64,000 nucleotides of DNA, taken from the NCBI GenBank assembly GCA_029204225.1, contig CM055099.1, positions 60,853,753 to 60,917,752 on the forward strand, in the 5' to 3' direction. The position numbers and the translations under genes are program-made. This document shows, in pieces, positions 12,539-24,839 of this stretch. Within the stretch, counting starts at the first letter, position 1. Each line of letters starts with the position of its first letter. Below the pieces are notes generated by a model. That model saw nothing but the letters and a program-made list of their open reading frames with translations. It had not been told where the DNA came from and did no database searches. The stretch is from Diphasiastrum complanatum (lineage: Eukaryota; Streptophyta; Lycopodiopsida; Lycopodiales; Lycopodiaceae).

Positions 12539-13358
12539 TGTGAGAGATTGGCAAAAATCTAGCTTGGTATTTTTTATGATAGAAGTTTGTAAGTGAATCT
12601 CACATGTGTGGAGGATGTTCCCACGTGTGGAGAATTGTAAAGTAAATCAAAATGTTTGATATAGGGGTCTCATAGAATTTCATAGTCAAGCATTTAGGTG
12701 TAGGATGTTGATAGGGTCAAATTTGGCGTAGATGGCAAATTATCCATTTCCACTTGTAATGCCACTATTGAGCCAAAATAGAGCCAAACTTGTGCCAATT
12801 AGAGTGTAGACAAGTGTCATGCTTTTGTTTGATGAAGCTTAAGAGGTCCAATAGGATTTAGAGGTGGAACCTTGTGAGGTCCAATAGAAAATTGAGGTGT
12901 GCTTGAATATAGTCCAATAGAATCTAGAGGTGCATGGATCAATGGTCCAATAGGATTAAGAGGTGGCAAAGTGTGATCCAATCATAGTTAAGCATAGTGG
13001 TAGCTCATGAATCTATTAGTATCATTGTACTCCTCCTTTTGGATCTAATTGATTTTGAGATTGAGTGGATTTTGAGTGTCATTGAATTTCTAGCTTTCTC
13101 TCTCTACCCGAGAGCTCATGATGGTTTTTCTCTCTCTACCCGAGGAGAGCAGCTTGTTTTTACTTAGAATACTTTTGGAACACTTCCCACACGTGTGAGT
13201 GAGAGTTGGAAGTGATTGAATGCATGTAGTAGTGTGTTTTTGCCATAGAATCAAAGATAGATCTTGAATCTCAATCTAGTCTTGATCTTGGTGCATCTAC
13301 ACACCTTAGGAGATCACAAGTACATGTAGTGGACAATCCACACGTGTGAAATTCAACA
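12539..13358 (+). mobile_element. Solo copia-type LTR, 820 bp
   Basis: The segment begins TGTGAGAGAT and ends AAATTCAACA, so it has TG...CA ends, and is flanked by CATCT on both sides. It carries no coding region. It contains the palindrome CACACGTGTG at 13188-13197 and 13339-13348, plus a CACATGTGTG variant at 12601-12610. Purine/pyrimidine-rich runs (CTCTCTACCCGAG) also occur twice. The uninterrupted site is visible in repeat B near 16585. A solo LTR arises by recombination between the two LTRs of a full element, so a whole element once sat here. Orientation is inferred from similarity to other LTRs and is less certain. Confidence 0.92.
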
Positions 13359-13363
13359 CATCT
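13359..13363. repeat. Target site duplication CATCT, right
   Basis: Second copy of the 5-bp duplication flanking the solo LTR. Confidence 0.9.
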
Positions 13364-14800
13364 TTCCCTGAGTATTATGGTAAACATTCTCTTAAGCATT
13401 CACCGTACTCAATTTTGAAGCTTTTATCTTAGAGCAACACTGAAATACATGAGAAACACCAACCTGAATGGTCGACGCAAGTGATTCTTGTGAACTGGCC
13501 ATGTAAGCTTTTGAATGCCTCTGAGAACCGTCAAAGTCCAAATGCAAGTCTATGTATAGCATTACATATTAATGCACAGACAGATTATCTTGTAAAATCC
13601 ATTATCAAAGCTTTCTTAGTGGTATTTTACTATATACCTCTTGCATGGTAAAAAAAGTTCAGGTAGTAGTGATCATACCTTTTTTTTGCAGTATGCTGGA
13701 AACCTATGATACGACGCTAAAACTCGTGCTACATTGCTGCTATATTGTTGGAATCCAAATATGATAGCAAGTATAGTTACAACATATACGTATCTCAAGT
13801 GCTCATTATGATAATAAAGATCATACATTAGAAAAACATCAAAAAAGCTCATCGCTGGATTGTAGAATGATACTGGTTTGCTGGTCAATCGCGATGTACT
13901 TCTACATAACGATTTATGTAAAGAGCTACCCTACGATATGTAAGATAGTACGCTGGAAAGACAGCGGTGAGTCGCAATTTAGACATACTAAATAGTAGTG
14001 AGCGCGCTTGAAGAGTGGGTGCCTCGTGTATGTTACATGCAGGCATGCATAAAGAGAGTATTCTCTCCTCTGGCCAGCGATAGTTTGCAGGATCGTGAGT
14101 GGGCAGATTATATATACCCTACTGAGCAACGATGGGCAATGTATACTATACACCATATATGCTTCTGGCCATCGATTAGCAGTATTCATTAATATAAGAA
14201 ATGTCTGGCCAGCAATGGCATAGCCAATCATCTGGCCAGCGATACATAAACACATGAAAATGGGTGAAAAAACCATATTTGAGCAACAATTGACAGAGAG
14301 CAATCGTAGTACATCATACGTACTGTTTATTCAAAGCAATAACCCATACTACGTTGCAATAGGTAGCGCTACAGTGCCTTCCCAAACTATGCCATATCCT
14401 TGCTTAATACACGTTTTGAAAGTAGGATAAAGAAGTGTTGAATGTACATACTGTGTGAACAGTAGAACCATCTCCAAACGTAGGAGAGAGGGCACTGAGA
14501 GTTCTAGAAATGTCTTGCCAAGAGGAGAATGTGGAGAGTGCAAGAAAGCGTGGGAGGAGAGTGCAAGAAAGCATGTGAGGAGAAGATGAAGTGCCCCACC
14601 ATTAATATAGGTGCAATCAAATGTAGATAAAGGAGCCACTTGTAGCCGTAGTAGGATGAGAGACAGATGATCTTGACCTTTGAAAATGCAATAAATGTAT
14701 GTGGAGGTTTAAATTTTTCCCATCAAAAAACTTTTTAAGGGTCATATAGCTTGCAAAGCTTATAATATCAAGTAGAAAAAGTAAAGTAGAGTACTATCCA

Positions 14801-14937
<137 letters not shown>

Positions 14938-14972
14938 ACCAACCATATCCATAGTTAGTGAATCCCTCAGGG

Positions 14973-15010
14973 GGGCAGTTAGCTCCCCCCTAAGGGAAAG
15001 CTAACTGCCC
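14973..15010. repeat. Perfect 12-bp stem hairpin
   Basis: The arms GGGCAGTTAGCT (14973-14984) and AGCTAACTGCCC (14999-15010) are exact reverse complements around a 14-base spacer. The hairpin lies just past the last recognisable codons of the reverse transcriptase (minus strand) and next to the microsatellite. It may be a 3'-end structure of that element; this is inference. Confidence 0.8.
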
Positions 15011-16040
15011 ACCAAAACAGTATTGATGTTTTCAAGCAAATCAAATAGTAGTCCAGGAAAAACTTCACGATATAGAAGATTGTTTATGATGATGCACAGT
15101 TTATCTCAAGAGGAGCCATTACTCTGGAAGGTATCCACAAGTGTGCGTACTTCTTTGAGAAAAGTTTCCTGCTTATTACAACAATACATGGCAGCTATCG
15201 TTTGGGATATTATGACTTTGTATGAGTTAAACACCGGTCTGTTTGAGGCGAGGTGTATATATGCAATAAATGGAAAGGAAGGTCTCTCCTTTTATCATAT
15301 TTGGACAAGTGTGTACAACCAGTGATTGGGTCGAATAAAGTAGTAATATTCAAAAAAATTTACCGAATTACCATTGGCATCATTTCCATCTATCTCAAGG
15401 TACTCCAAGGGATAGATCTAGAATGGATTATTAGGTGTTCTTGGTTGGGTTTTGTCTAAGAAACGCCCAACTGAATGATTATTGATAAAGCAAATGTCAT
15501 CAATATATGTAAACAAATATTTGAATTCATTCATAAATGCAATTTGCCCTAATCTTACAAGTCTTTCAATAAATCGCATTTCAAAAGAAGAAAGGTACCA
15601 GTTACACCAAATGGGTGAGCAAGAAAAGCCCATAGGTATCCCTCGGATCTGTCTCCAAGTATGATCTCCAAGACTAACTATGCAATTGTCTATCAAATAG
15701 GAATTCCACTCACATAAGGTATCCTTGACTATATTACTCCATTCATTTGATACTGCTCTTTCGAAAGACCATTTAAAATCATTGGACCCGAGTATATGTC
15801 TATATTTGAGTACCTTGATTTTGGCAGTTTTAAAGGCCAAGCTGATCATTTTTGCCATAATAGTTTTTAGACCATCAGTTCTGTCTAGAGGAATATTTTT
15901 GTAGCATTTAGAAATATCGGTAGCTTTCATTGTGTATATGAGTTTTGGTAAGTTAAGATAGAAATCAACAGATGAATCACACTGCCATAGTAAAGAAGTA
16001 TCCCCATTTAGGACGCTCTTGTATGTGTTTGCTTAAGGCT
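15011..16040 (-). pseudogene. Reverse transcriptase of non-copia, non-gypsy type
   Basis: The uninterrupted part is 15930-15418 (170 aa). It has RT core motifs: TDISKCYKNIPLD (first catalytic Asp), WRQIRGIPMGFSCSPIW (fingers/palm block) and YIDDI, the catalytic box. Upstream the same frame extends to about 16037 (NLPKLIYTM precedes the first motif) until a TAA. Downstream, TGG has become TAG after PRTPNNPF. The protein then continues as IYPLEYLEI, a frameshifted KYDKRRDLPF block, and NRPVFNSYKVIISQT to about 15020. Ty1/copia has YVDD, gypsy FIDD-type boxes with a different context, and neither has IPMGFSCSP. The motifs resemble Penelope-like or other non-LTR retroelement RTs; I cannot assign the clade. 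No endonuclease was recognised. Long direct repeats lie on both sides. Confidence 0.75.
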
Positions 16041-16200
16041 TGCATCTTTCATAATGAAAGGATACAGCATACTCAGAGCACTTGTCAGGAATTTGACGAG
16101 TTTGGAAAAACAAGAATCATGTGCATTCGTGATCCATCTGAAAGTACATATAGATTCACAGTGATCAGTTTAATGGTTTAGGACCCTATCTTTCGTTTGA

Positions 16201-17688
16201 ACAAATAAAATATAATGCACTTAGAAAAGAGCTGTAAAATACAATGCAAACTACCAACGTGTAAGTAGCTTGGACCAGCACATGAAATTTGGGGCAAATC
16301 TATGCCATGTCAAATTTCATACTTGTAAACAAGTAATGTGCGGTACTCGTGACTTCTTGAGCAAATCCATGCTATGCAAGAGTCCGCAAGGATCCTTATT
16401 GTTGAATTAACTTTTGAACCTTGATCGTGACTTAAGATGCAATCAAGCACAATATTCGTTTTTATAAACAAAAGTATTTATTTATGACGTCTATGAGGAC
16501 GATCATTTTTTTTATATAAAAAATTGCTTAAGTATGCCATGTTCAAGCATGCTATAGATAAGGGTAATCGACAAGCAAATTAAAGCATCTTTCTGTGAGT
16601 ATTATGGTAAACATTCTCTTAAGCATTCACCGTACTCAATTTTGAACCTTCTATCTTAGAGCAGCATCGAAATACACGAGAAACACAACCTGAATGGTCG
16701 ACACAAGTGATTCTTGTGAACTGGCCATGTAAGCTTTTGAATGCCTTTGAGAATCGTCAAAGTCTGTATGCAAGTCTATGTATAGCATTACATATTAATG
16801 CACATGATAGATATGTTGTAGTTGTGATCCAGATTATCTTGTAAAATCCATTATCAAAGCTTTCTTAACGGTATTTTACTGTATACCTCTTGCATGGTAA
16901 AAAAGTTCATGTGTAGTGATCATACCTTTTTTTTGCAGTATGCTGGAAACCGATGATATGACGCTAAAACTCATGCTACGTTGCTGCTATATTGTTGGAA
17001 GCCAGATATGATAGCAAGTATAGTTACAACATATACGTATCTTAGGTGCTCATTGTGATAATAAAGATCATACATCAGAAAATTTACATCAAAAAAGCTC
17101 ATCGCTGGATTGTAGAATGATAATGGTTTGGGTCAATCGCGATGTACTTCTCCATAACAATTCATGTAAAGAGCTACCCTACAATACGTAAGATATTACG
17201 CTAGAAAGACAGCGGTGAGTCGCAATTCAGACATACAAAATAGTAGTGAGCGCGCTTGAAGAGTGGGTGCCTCATGTATGTTACATGCAAGCATGCATAA
17301 GGAGAGTATTCACTCCTCTGGCCAGTGATAGTCTGCAGGATCGTGAGTGGGCAGATTATATATACCCTACTGAGCAGCGATGGGCAATGTATACTATACA
17401 CCACAATGTATGCTTCTGGCCAGCGATTAGCCGTATTCATTAATATAAGAAATGTCTGGCTAGCGATGGCATAGCCAATCATCTGGCCATCGATGCATAA
17501 ACACATGAGAATGGATGCGAGATAGCCATATCTGAATAGCGATTGATAGAGAGCAATCGTAGTACATCATACATACTCTTTATTCAAAGCAATAACCCAC
17601 ACTGCAGTGCAGTAGGCAGCGCTACAGCACCTTCTCAAACTATGTTATATGCTTGCTTAATACACGTTCTGAAAGCAAGAATAAAGAC
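16201..17688. repeat. Long direct repeat B
   Basis: Second copy of repeat A in the same orientation, without the solo LTR. It has an extra block at about 16447-16565 and a small insertion near 16804-16826. Its right end is cut at about 17688 by an LTR. Relative to the reverse transcriptase on the minus strand it is the upstream copy, so A-RT-B has the layout of an element with terminal direct repeats. Confidence 0.88.
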
Positions 17689-17953
17689 GTAGTAGAATCA
17701 CTCTGCTACTGTACTGTGGGTCCTATCAGTTGATAAGGATGAGTTGGCCTTGCCACGAGGCAAGTCGACGGGACACGCGTCCCGCCAATGTTAATCTGGG
17801 TCATGCATGGGTTGCCTGAGTGAGCAACTATATGTACAATGTAATTTCATTTTGAGAAATACAGTTGCTATGTGAGCTTGCTGAGGAGAGTGTTTTTTGT
17901 CTGTGGTATTGTGTAGCATGATCTGTGTTCCTGTTCGAAGCAAATTCTAAGTG
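17689..17953 (+). repeat. LTR of the E2 family, plus orientation
   Basis: The segment from GTAGAATCACTC to CAAATTCTAAGT matches, in reverse complement, the 5' LTR of E2 (23855-24127). It is followed by gypsy rather than E2 sequence, so it is a solo or truncated LTR in opposite orientation to E2. Confidence 0.85.
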
Positions 17954-17959
17954 TTGTGG

Positions 17960-18350
17960 ATGCTCTTGGTCGGATTGGTGAACTTAATGAACTGTCTTTC
18001 ACCCAACTTTCTATGGGTCTATAGCTTTCGATGATAAGAAAATATGAAAACGATTCTCATTTTGGTCTTATTTGGAACATTGTTCGAACCGAAAGAAATG
18101 AGGACAATATTGAGACGAATTCATAGGGGTCTCAGCTAACAAAGAAAGATAAGAAGATTGTGGATTAGTTTACCATTTGAGATGGGTTGCTATTTTGGAA
18201 TGAGAAGGTTTGTGTACCATAGGACGATGAGCTCAAACACAAGATTTTGTTTGAATGTCATGACATGCCCTATGTAGGACATCCTGGTCTACACATGACT
18301 CTTGACTTGGTCATAACAAAGTTTTATTGGCCAAAACTCAAGCTAATAAC
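17960..18350 (+). pseudogene. Ty3/gypsy integrase zinc-domain fragment
   Basis: The plus strand reads DGLLFWNEKVCVP, a stop, then DDELKHKILFECHDMPYVGHPG and FYWPKLKL. This is the H2C2 zinc-binding region that opens gypsy integrases, with both histidines visible. The cysteine pair is lost at the junction near 18350. Upstream to about 17960 the frame is weakly gypsy-like with stops. It is a short broken fragment between two unrelated LTR pieces. Confidence 0.75.
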
Positions 18351-18352
18351 CT

Positions 18353-18462
18353 TGTGAGGACCGAGACACATTAGTGGAGCTAATGCATGGGTTAGGACAA
18401 CTATATGCATGTGTAGAGTATCAATAGTAATGAAAAGTGCTTTTGAGATATTCCTAGCTTCT
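18353..18462 (+). repeat. Truncated LTR of the 27589/38632 family
   Basis: Starting TGTGAGGACC, about 108 bases match the first part of the LTRs at 38632 (same strand) and 27589-27980 (opposite strand), including CAACTATATGCATG and GAGTATCAATAG. Similarity ends at TTCCTAGCTT, exactly where the E2 polypurine tract begins. Confidence 0.8.
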
Positions 18463-18519
18463 CTCCCTTAAAGTAAAGTCTACTTTTTATACAGTCATAT
18501 ACATAGTTTTAAAGTCAAC

Positions 18520-21500
18520 AAACTTTAAGTAAAGAAAGCTTTGATCTAAACTTATCAAACTTTTCTCCAACAAGTGGCTTAGTGAAAATATCAGCTAGTT
18601 GTTCTTCTGTGCTACAATGAACAACATGAATTTCACGACTCAGTAGCCTCTCACGTATAAAGTGATACTGAATCTCAATGTGTTAAGTTCTCGCATGGAA
18701 CACTGGATTCTTTGCTAGCTGAATGCCACTCTGATTGTCGCTATGTAATGTCGAGGAATTTTTCTGCTTCATGACAACTTCTTCCAAGATTTGTCTCAAC
18801 CATATAGCTTCCTGTGCTGCACTACACATTGCCTTATACTCTGCTTCTGTGGTGGATAGAGCAATTGTACTTTGCTTCTTACTAGACCAGGAAAAGCAAC
18901 TACCACAAAGGTAAACCATCATGCTTCTTGTAAATCAAGCCATAATCTAAAGTGCCTTTCACGTAACGCAAAATGCATTTAGCTGCCTTCCAATGCGTTT
19001 TCGTAGGTGCTGCCATAAACTGACTTACAATGCCAACAGCATAGCATATATCTGGTCTAGTCGTGGTAAGGTAAATCAAGCTCCCTACTGACTGCCTATA
19101 CAGCATAGCATCAAATGATTGTGACTCATCAAGCTTAGAAAGATTTTTACCTGGTTCAATAGGAGTATTCACTGGTTTGCAATCCTACAACCTAAACCTG
19201 TGCAGCAACTCTTTGACATACTTCACCTGTGTTAAACCCACTTCGTGTTCTTTTTGCCACACCTACTCCAAGGCAATAATGCATCAGGTTGAGATCTGTC
19301 ATCTCGAATTGTTCCGTGAGGTCTTTCTTGATCATGTCTATCATCTCTTGATTATTTCCCGTAATAATCAAGTCATCAACATAAAGAGCAATCAAAGCAA
19401 CCATACCATCAAAGCATAAGACATATAGATTTGGATCAGAATGTGTTCTCACCATCCCCTTTGAATGAAAGTAGGCATCAATCCTGCTATACCACGCACG
19501 TGGTGCCTGTTTAAGACCATAAAGTGTTTTCTTCAAGCGACATACTTTATTTTCATGTCCCTTCGCTACAAAGCCTTCAGCTTGATCCATGAACACCTCT
19601 TCTTCTAACTCACCATTTAGAAAAGCATATTTCACATCCATCCGATGCAAAGGCCAACCAAAATGTCAAGCTAAAGCAACAAGTAGACGTAGAGTATTCC
19701 ACTTACATACTAGAACAAAAGTATCCTCATAGTCGATGCCTTTACATTGTGCATACCCTTTGATCACCAATCTTGCCTTGTGCTTTGCTATACTTCCATC
19801 TGCATGGTACTTAGTCCTGTATACCCATTTGCAGCCAATGGGTTTCTTGCCAACTGGTGGTTCTACTAAGTCCCATATGCTATGCTTAGCAATTGACTCC
19901 ATCTCCTCTCCCATGGCCTTGACCCAAATGTCATCATCCTTCGCTTCACCATAAGTCAAAGGTTCTTTGCTTTGAATAATGCTAGATAGGAGAGCATAAT
20001 TTGTTTCATACCTTTCAGGTTGTGTCTTCTCTCTTGCTGATCTTCGTGGCTCTCTCTGGCTAGATGATCTTGGAAAGTCATCCATGTCGCGGCTCTCCAA
20101 CAATCTCTCAAACCATTTAGGGAGCTTCCTGTCAAGTGATCGTCTTCCTGGTGAAAATGCATCCCATGGTACATCCTTCTCCTTGCGTTTGTCACCTGCA
20201 ACTTCAATTCTTCTTGCACCAAAAGGTTTGTCTCTACCTCTCCAACCTGTCTCTTGAGGTTGAGTAGTAGTATCTTATAATGTATCCTCATATTCATCAC
20301 TCGGAAGGTCCATGAATGGATGATCATCAGGAGGTATCCTCACTATACCATCTTTCCCACTGGATGTGTCTATCTTCTTAGCATCCTCTTCTTCATACAT
20401 CTTGGATTCATCAAAGATAACATCATGGCTTACATGGATTTTGTTTTTCACTAGATCAAAACATTTGTAGCCCTTCACACGTTCATCATATCCTAGGAAT
20501 ATACACTCGATAGCTTTCACATCAAGTTTACGTCTCTCTTCCTTAGGAATGTGTACAAAGGCCTTACATCCAAAGATTCACAAGTGGTTCACCTTTGGCT
20601 TATTCTTCGTGAATGCTTCCTCAGGTGTTATCTTTGGTATGGCAATGGTAGGACTTCTATTTTGAAGATAGATTGTCGTACTGCATGCTTCTGACCAAAA
20701 ATCTTTTGGTAGTTTCATCTCAGCTAGCATAGATCTGGCACTTTCCACAATCGTACGATTCTTGCGCTGAGCTACACCATTGAGACCAGGAGCATGAGCT
20801 TGCGTAGATTGTCTTTTAATCCCACATTGATCACAAAGATCATTGAAGTCATTAGACTTATACTCACCTCCACTATCTGATCTTAGGACTTTGATCTTCC
20901 TACCTGTCCGATTTTCAACCAATGCTTTGAAGCTCTTGAAATTGTCAAATGCATCCGATTTCTTCTTCAAGAAGTAGATCCACGTCTTATGTGACATATC
21001 ATCAATAAAGGTCATGAAATAGAAGGCTTTACCTAAGGACATGGTCCTCATAGACGCGCATAAATATGTGTGGATTAAATCCAGAATGTCTTTTGCTCTT
21101 GCAACACCACCTTTATTGAACTTCTCTCGATGTTGCTTCCCATGTACACATGATTCGCACATCGATTTCAAGTGGTCTTCTATAGTAGGCAATCCTGTTA
21201 CCATCTCCAATTTTTTCATCAAACTAAGCCTTCCCAAGTTCAAGTGACCAAGCCTCTTATGCCACAACTCAGTTTGTGATGGAATGGACGATACGAGTCC
21301 ATGTTGTCCCTTGATTACAGCATTCAACCTGTACAATTTTGTATTGGGCTCCCTTACTCCATCCACAATAACTTTGAACTTTTGGTTCACATCCTTCACA
21401 AAACAACGATCATGGACAAATTCCACTTTCAACTTTTGATCAGTTTTGACTCTAACAGAATGTAGATTTTTTTTTCAAAACTGGCCTGATCATCCTGCTT

Positions 21501-22551
21501 TTGTCATCAGGTAGTTGGATTGAAATGATACCTATCTCCTTGATCTTGCATACCTCACCATTTGCTTGTGAAACGAACATTTCATTATCCAACGCTTTCA
21601 AGCTGCTGAACCAATTCTTGTTACCTGTCATGTGTCTTGTGGCTCCCGAGTCAATATACCACGCTTGATCATCTTGATTGGATGAGAATGCAGATATGAA
21701 GATGCTAGAGTCTTCAATATCACCCTCATCGACAAGGTTACCTGCTTGCTTTGGTTTCCCCTTGCCTTGTTCCGCAATAAATTTGTGACATTCACTCTTC
21801 CAATGGCCCTTTTTACCACAATGGAAGCACTTGCCTTTCTTCTTGGTCTTATTGGAAGATCCCTCATCCTCCTGAGTCTCGGCAAATTGCTACTTAGACT
21901 TCTTCTTGCCCTTGCCCTTGCCTTGTTTTTGGCATGTCGCAAGTGCCTGATCGTCAGTATTTTGACATCTAGCTTTCACCATTTCTCGTCATTGCTCTTC
22001 CTGCATCAAGATTCCTATGAGCTCGTCAAAGATTGGCAATCTTTCTCTTGATGCTATTCCACTCACAAACATCTGATAGGGTTCTGCAATGCCCCACAAT
22101 GCATTGTGCACCAGCTCCACATCACGTATGCGCTCACCAATAGAATGCAGTTCATTGTCTTGATTCTGGTCATGTACGTCTGAATGTGCTCTCCTTGCTC
22201 CATGCGGGCACTATTTAGCTTTGACTTCAGAAACATGATTCTAGACAGATTTGACATCTCGAACTGCTCCTTTAGCACATCCCATGCCTGTTTGGGTGTA
22301 ACAGCATCACAATTGTGGGTAATGATGTGATCCTTCACTGACAAGTTAATGAAGGTCAAAGCTTTCCTCATCTTTTTGTCGAACACTTTGATATCCGCTT
22401 CATTTGACGACCTTCTCTCATCGCCTGTGACAACTTCCCACACGTCTTTCTCCATCAGTTTGTTTTTCATTTTGAATTTCCACACTGCATAGTTGGAAAT
22501 CCCGTCCAATTTGTTACTTTCACTCAAAATGGACTCTCCCATGTTTGCCAT
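18520..22551 (-). pseudogene. E2 gag-pol polyprotein, multiply broken
   Basis: The gag starts at 22551 (MANMGESIL) with the UBN2-type core (YAVWKFKMKNKLM). The zinc knuckle (CFHCGKKGHWKSEC) is near 21830-21790 in another frame and the protease motif YIDSGATRHMT near 21660. The 21432-20578 block carries the pre-integrase (LWHKRLGHLNLGRL) and integrase (LRSDSGGEYKSNDF, GLNGVAQRKNRT). It ends at a TGA in place of the arginine expected before IFGCKAF. RT runs 20103-19192 (CKWVYRTKYHADGS, then [10 protein letters not shown]). RNase H follows at 19172-18683 and ends with IFTKPL near 18560, with the stop at about 18519. At least five frameshifts or stops are visible. The domain set is complete, so this is an old copy of an autonomous family. 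Confidence 0.9.
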
Positions 22552-23841
22552 TGCAAAACTGCTTGAAACTTCTGTCGTAGACTAAAAATAGTATGTCAAG
22601 GCCAACTGCGATGTTAGAAGTTGAAAATAATGACCTGCACTTTTTCCCTTACTAGGCCACTTGCCGCTTTTCCACCAATTTGAAATCCAAATCGGCGTCG
22701 CCTTCCGAAATGCATTTAGTCGTCAACTCCCAACTACGTGCCCAGTGGAATGGTGAAATCACTTTTGGCACACTCCGAACACTTTCTCCGCTGCAATCAC
22801 TCTGTTTTGTTGTATCGTACTTGCAAGTACAGTCCGGTGCCCTTCGTTTGGAGGTTATAGTCTTTCGTTTGGGTCAAAACGGGCAAAGGACCCAAAAATA
22901 GAGATTTTCCTTGTTTTTGAACTATTTCTTCACCTTGAAGAAACTTCACTCTTCACTTGTGAAGGGACCCAACTCAACTTTTACTTTGAAAATTTTTAAT
23001 GAAGTTGAAGGCCGGAATACACTTCAATTCTTCAGGGCCCTCTTCAACTGAATCCAATGGTGGCCTTTGATCCTGCGGCTTACATTTGTCTCCCCACACT
23101 CAAACCTCACCGTTGATTCACCTCATCATCGATTAGACGGCTGTCAGTGATCTGGGGCTTTGAAATGGGCTCTTCCAGTCGTGGATTCCCTCAAATACAC
23201 AACGGTCCAATTCACACTGGTCGTGTGCGACCTCCACGGCTCATCTCCTTCTCTTGCTTACCAACTATGGCTTTACTAGGGTTTTCAATTGCCCTGCAGA
23301 ACGCGATCCAGCACCCTCTTTGGTGCGCGGCCTCCCACGGCTCATCTCTAATTTTGCTTAACTAAGCAGGGCGCCTCCTTCCAACTTTTACAACTCCAAA
23401 AAGAGTTCAGAATCGAGAGAAATCTCTGATTCTGTGCTCCCAAACCCCAAACCAAGGTTTTTCACACAAATCTCTTTTTGGCTTCCAATTCATAGTGTTC
23501 TAACAGGCCTATTCTCTTGCTCTGAGGTCGTCCTACTGCTAGAACTCTGATGCTTCAATCCGTTTGTCAAACGGTGTCCGATTGAACGCACACTAACTGC
23601 AAACACCAAATAGCCTACTTCAGAATTTCAAAATTTTGTTTGCTGAGGTTCTGATTCAACCGACAACCTTTGTCTCTGAATCCTCACACAGTCTCAAGCT
23701 CACCAAGCTTATGTGTGCCAACCTCTCTACACCAGTGCTTCTCTTTGCGTCTTCAACCCGTCGTAAACCCCGAACTCTCAGAAGACAGTTCTCCCGAAGC
23801 TCTCTTTAACGGCGATGTTGTACTATGTACACTCCATGTAC

Positions 23842-23854
23842 GGCTCTGATACCA
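23842..23854 (-). other. E2 primer binding site (tRNA-iMet)
   Basis: The minus strand reads TGGTATCAGAGCC immediately after the LTR end. Confidence 0.9.
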
Positions 23855-24127
23855 ACTTAGAATTTGCTTCAAATAGGAACACAGATCATGCTACATAGTA
23901 ACACAGACAGAAAACACTCTCCTCAGCAAGCTCACATAGCAACTATATTTCTCAAAATGAAATTACACTATACATATAGTTGTTCACTCAGGCAACCCAT
24001 GCATGACCCAGGTTGCCATTGGCGGGATGCGTGTCCCGTCGACTTGCCTCGTGGCAAGGTCAACTGATCCTTATCAACTGATAGGACCCACAGTATAGTA
24101 GCAAAGTAATTCTACTTTAATTCTAAC
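23855..24127 (-). repeat. 5' LTR of E2, about 270 bp
   Basis: On the plus strand it starts ACTTAGAATT and ends near AATTCTAAC, giving an inverted terminal repeat around TTAGAATT instead of the usual TG...CA. It matches 17689-17953 in reverse complement. It is much shorter than the other LTRs of the window. Confidence 0.85.
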
Positions 24128-24239
24128 TACAACTTGATTAGAGCTGTCTCTTATATAACAATTTTCATGATCAAATTCTTGCATCAATTCGGCCCATCAG
24201 GCTTTCCTACCTCGAAGATCATGTTGATTGCAAAAGTAC

Positions 24240-24815
24240 TTAAGAGGCACGTGATCCATATCTGGATAATTGCAAATAATTTCTTTTCCTATGATGTATA
24301 ATGCAAGGACCAGTGAATTTTTTGCTTTCAAACACTAGTGGCCTATCGTTCTGTAATAGAATTTCTCCAATTGCAAGTTCACTTGCGTTAGTTCTCATGA
24401 TGCAAGGTAAATTTGGATCTGCAATTTGTAAAAAGGGAGCTGAAACAATCAAAGTCTTAAGTTTCTCAAAACTGTGATTTAGTTTCTCATTCCATAAAAC
24501 AAGTTAATAAGTTGATTCCTCTTTTTTTTTTTTATGTTAACAATATCTTTTGTCAGATGATTGAGCGGTGCTGCTACTTTAGTGTAATCCTCAATAAATC
24601 TCTCAAAGAGAATCGTAAATCCTAAGAATGATTTAACTTGCTTGACAGTTTGAGGAATCGGCCAATCAACCACTATCTTGATTTTATCCTCATCAATCTT
24701 GATCCCATAAGCAGTGAACTTATGACCGAGATAAACTAACTCATGCTTAAAGAACTCACACTTGGATTCTTTAGCGTAGAGTAACTCCTGCCGGAGTTTC
24801 ATCTTCTCCAATCGA
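24240..24815 (-). pseudogene. Ty3/gypsy RT-RNase H fragment
   Basis: The minus-strand frame 24811-24479 encodes the thumb part of a gypsy RT (YAKESKCEFFKHELVYLGHKF, then VKSFLGFTILFERFIEDYTK). A second frame, 24452-24240, encodes the start of the linked RNase H (IMRTNASELAIGEILLQND; the usual Asp of DASD is Asn here). A poly-A/T run at about 24521-24534 accompanies the shift between them. The fragment is bounded by the E2 LTR and a plus-strand copia remnant. Confidence 0.8.
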
Positions 24816-24839
24816 TAGACTTGATGGGAGCAACTAACA

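Larger units (their letters stand above)
12281..14440. repeat. Long direct repeat A (interrupted by a solo LTR)
   Basis: Bases 12281-12538 and 13364-14440 match 16201-17688 in the same orientation, with scattered substitutions and a few indels; copy B has an extra block of about 115 bp near 16447-16565. The repeat is non-coding in any convincing frame. Its right half contains several copies of a CTGGCCAGCGAT-like motif. It flanks, with copy B, an unusual reverse transcriptase. The copy abruptly truncates a copia gag at 12280. Confidence 0.88.
18463..24127 (-). mobile_element. Ty1/copia element E2, 3' LTR missing
   Basis: Right to left: 5' LTR 23855-24127, primer site 23842-23854, a long leader (22552-23841), decayed gag-pol 22551-18520, and a polypurine tract (AAGGGAGAGAAG on the minus strand) near 18463-18475. 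The expected 3' LTR is absent; a fragment of another LTR family starts immediately after the tract. The leader is unusually long (about 1.3 kb) and less AT-rich than its surroundings. Confidence 0.88.

Noticed and set aside
13673..14303. Two minus-strand frames with membrane-like hydrophobic stretches
   Set aside because: They fall inside direct repeat A and do not stay open in repeat B at equivalent places without changes; no motif was recognised.
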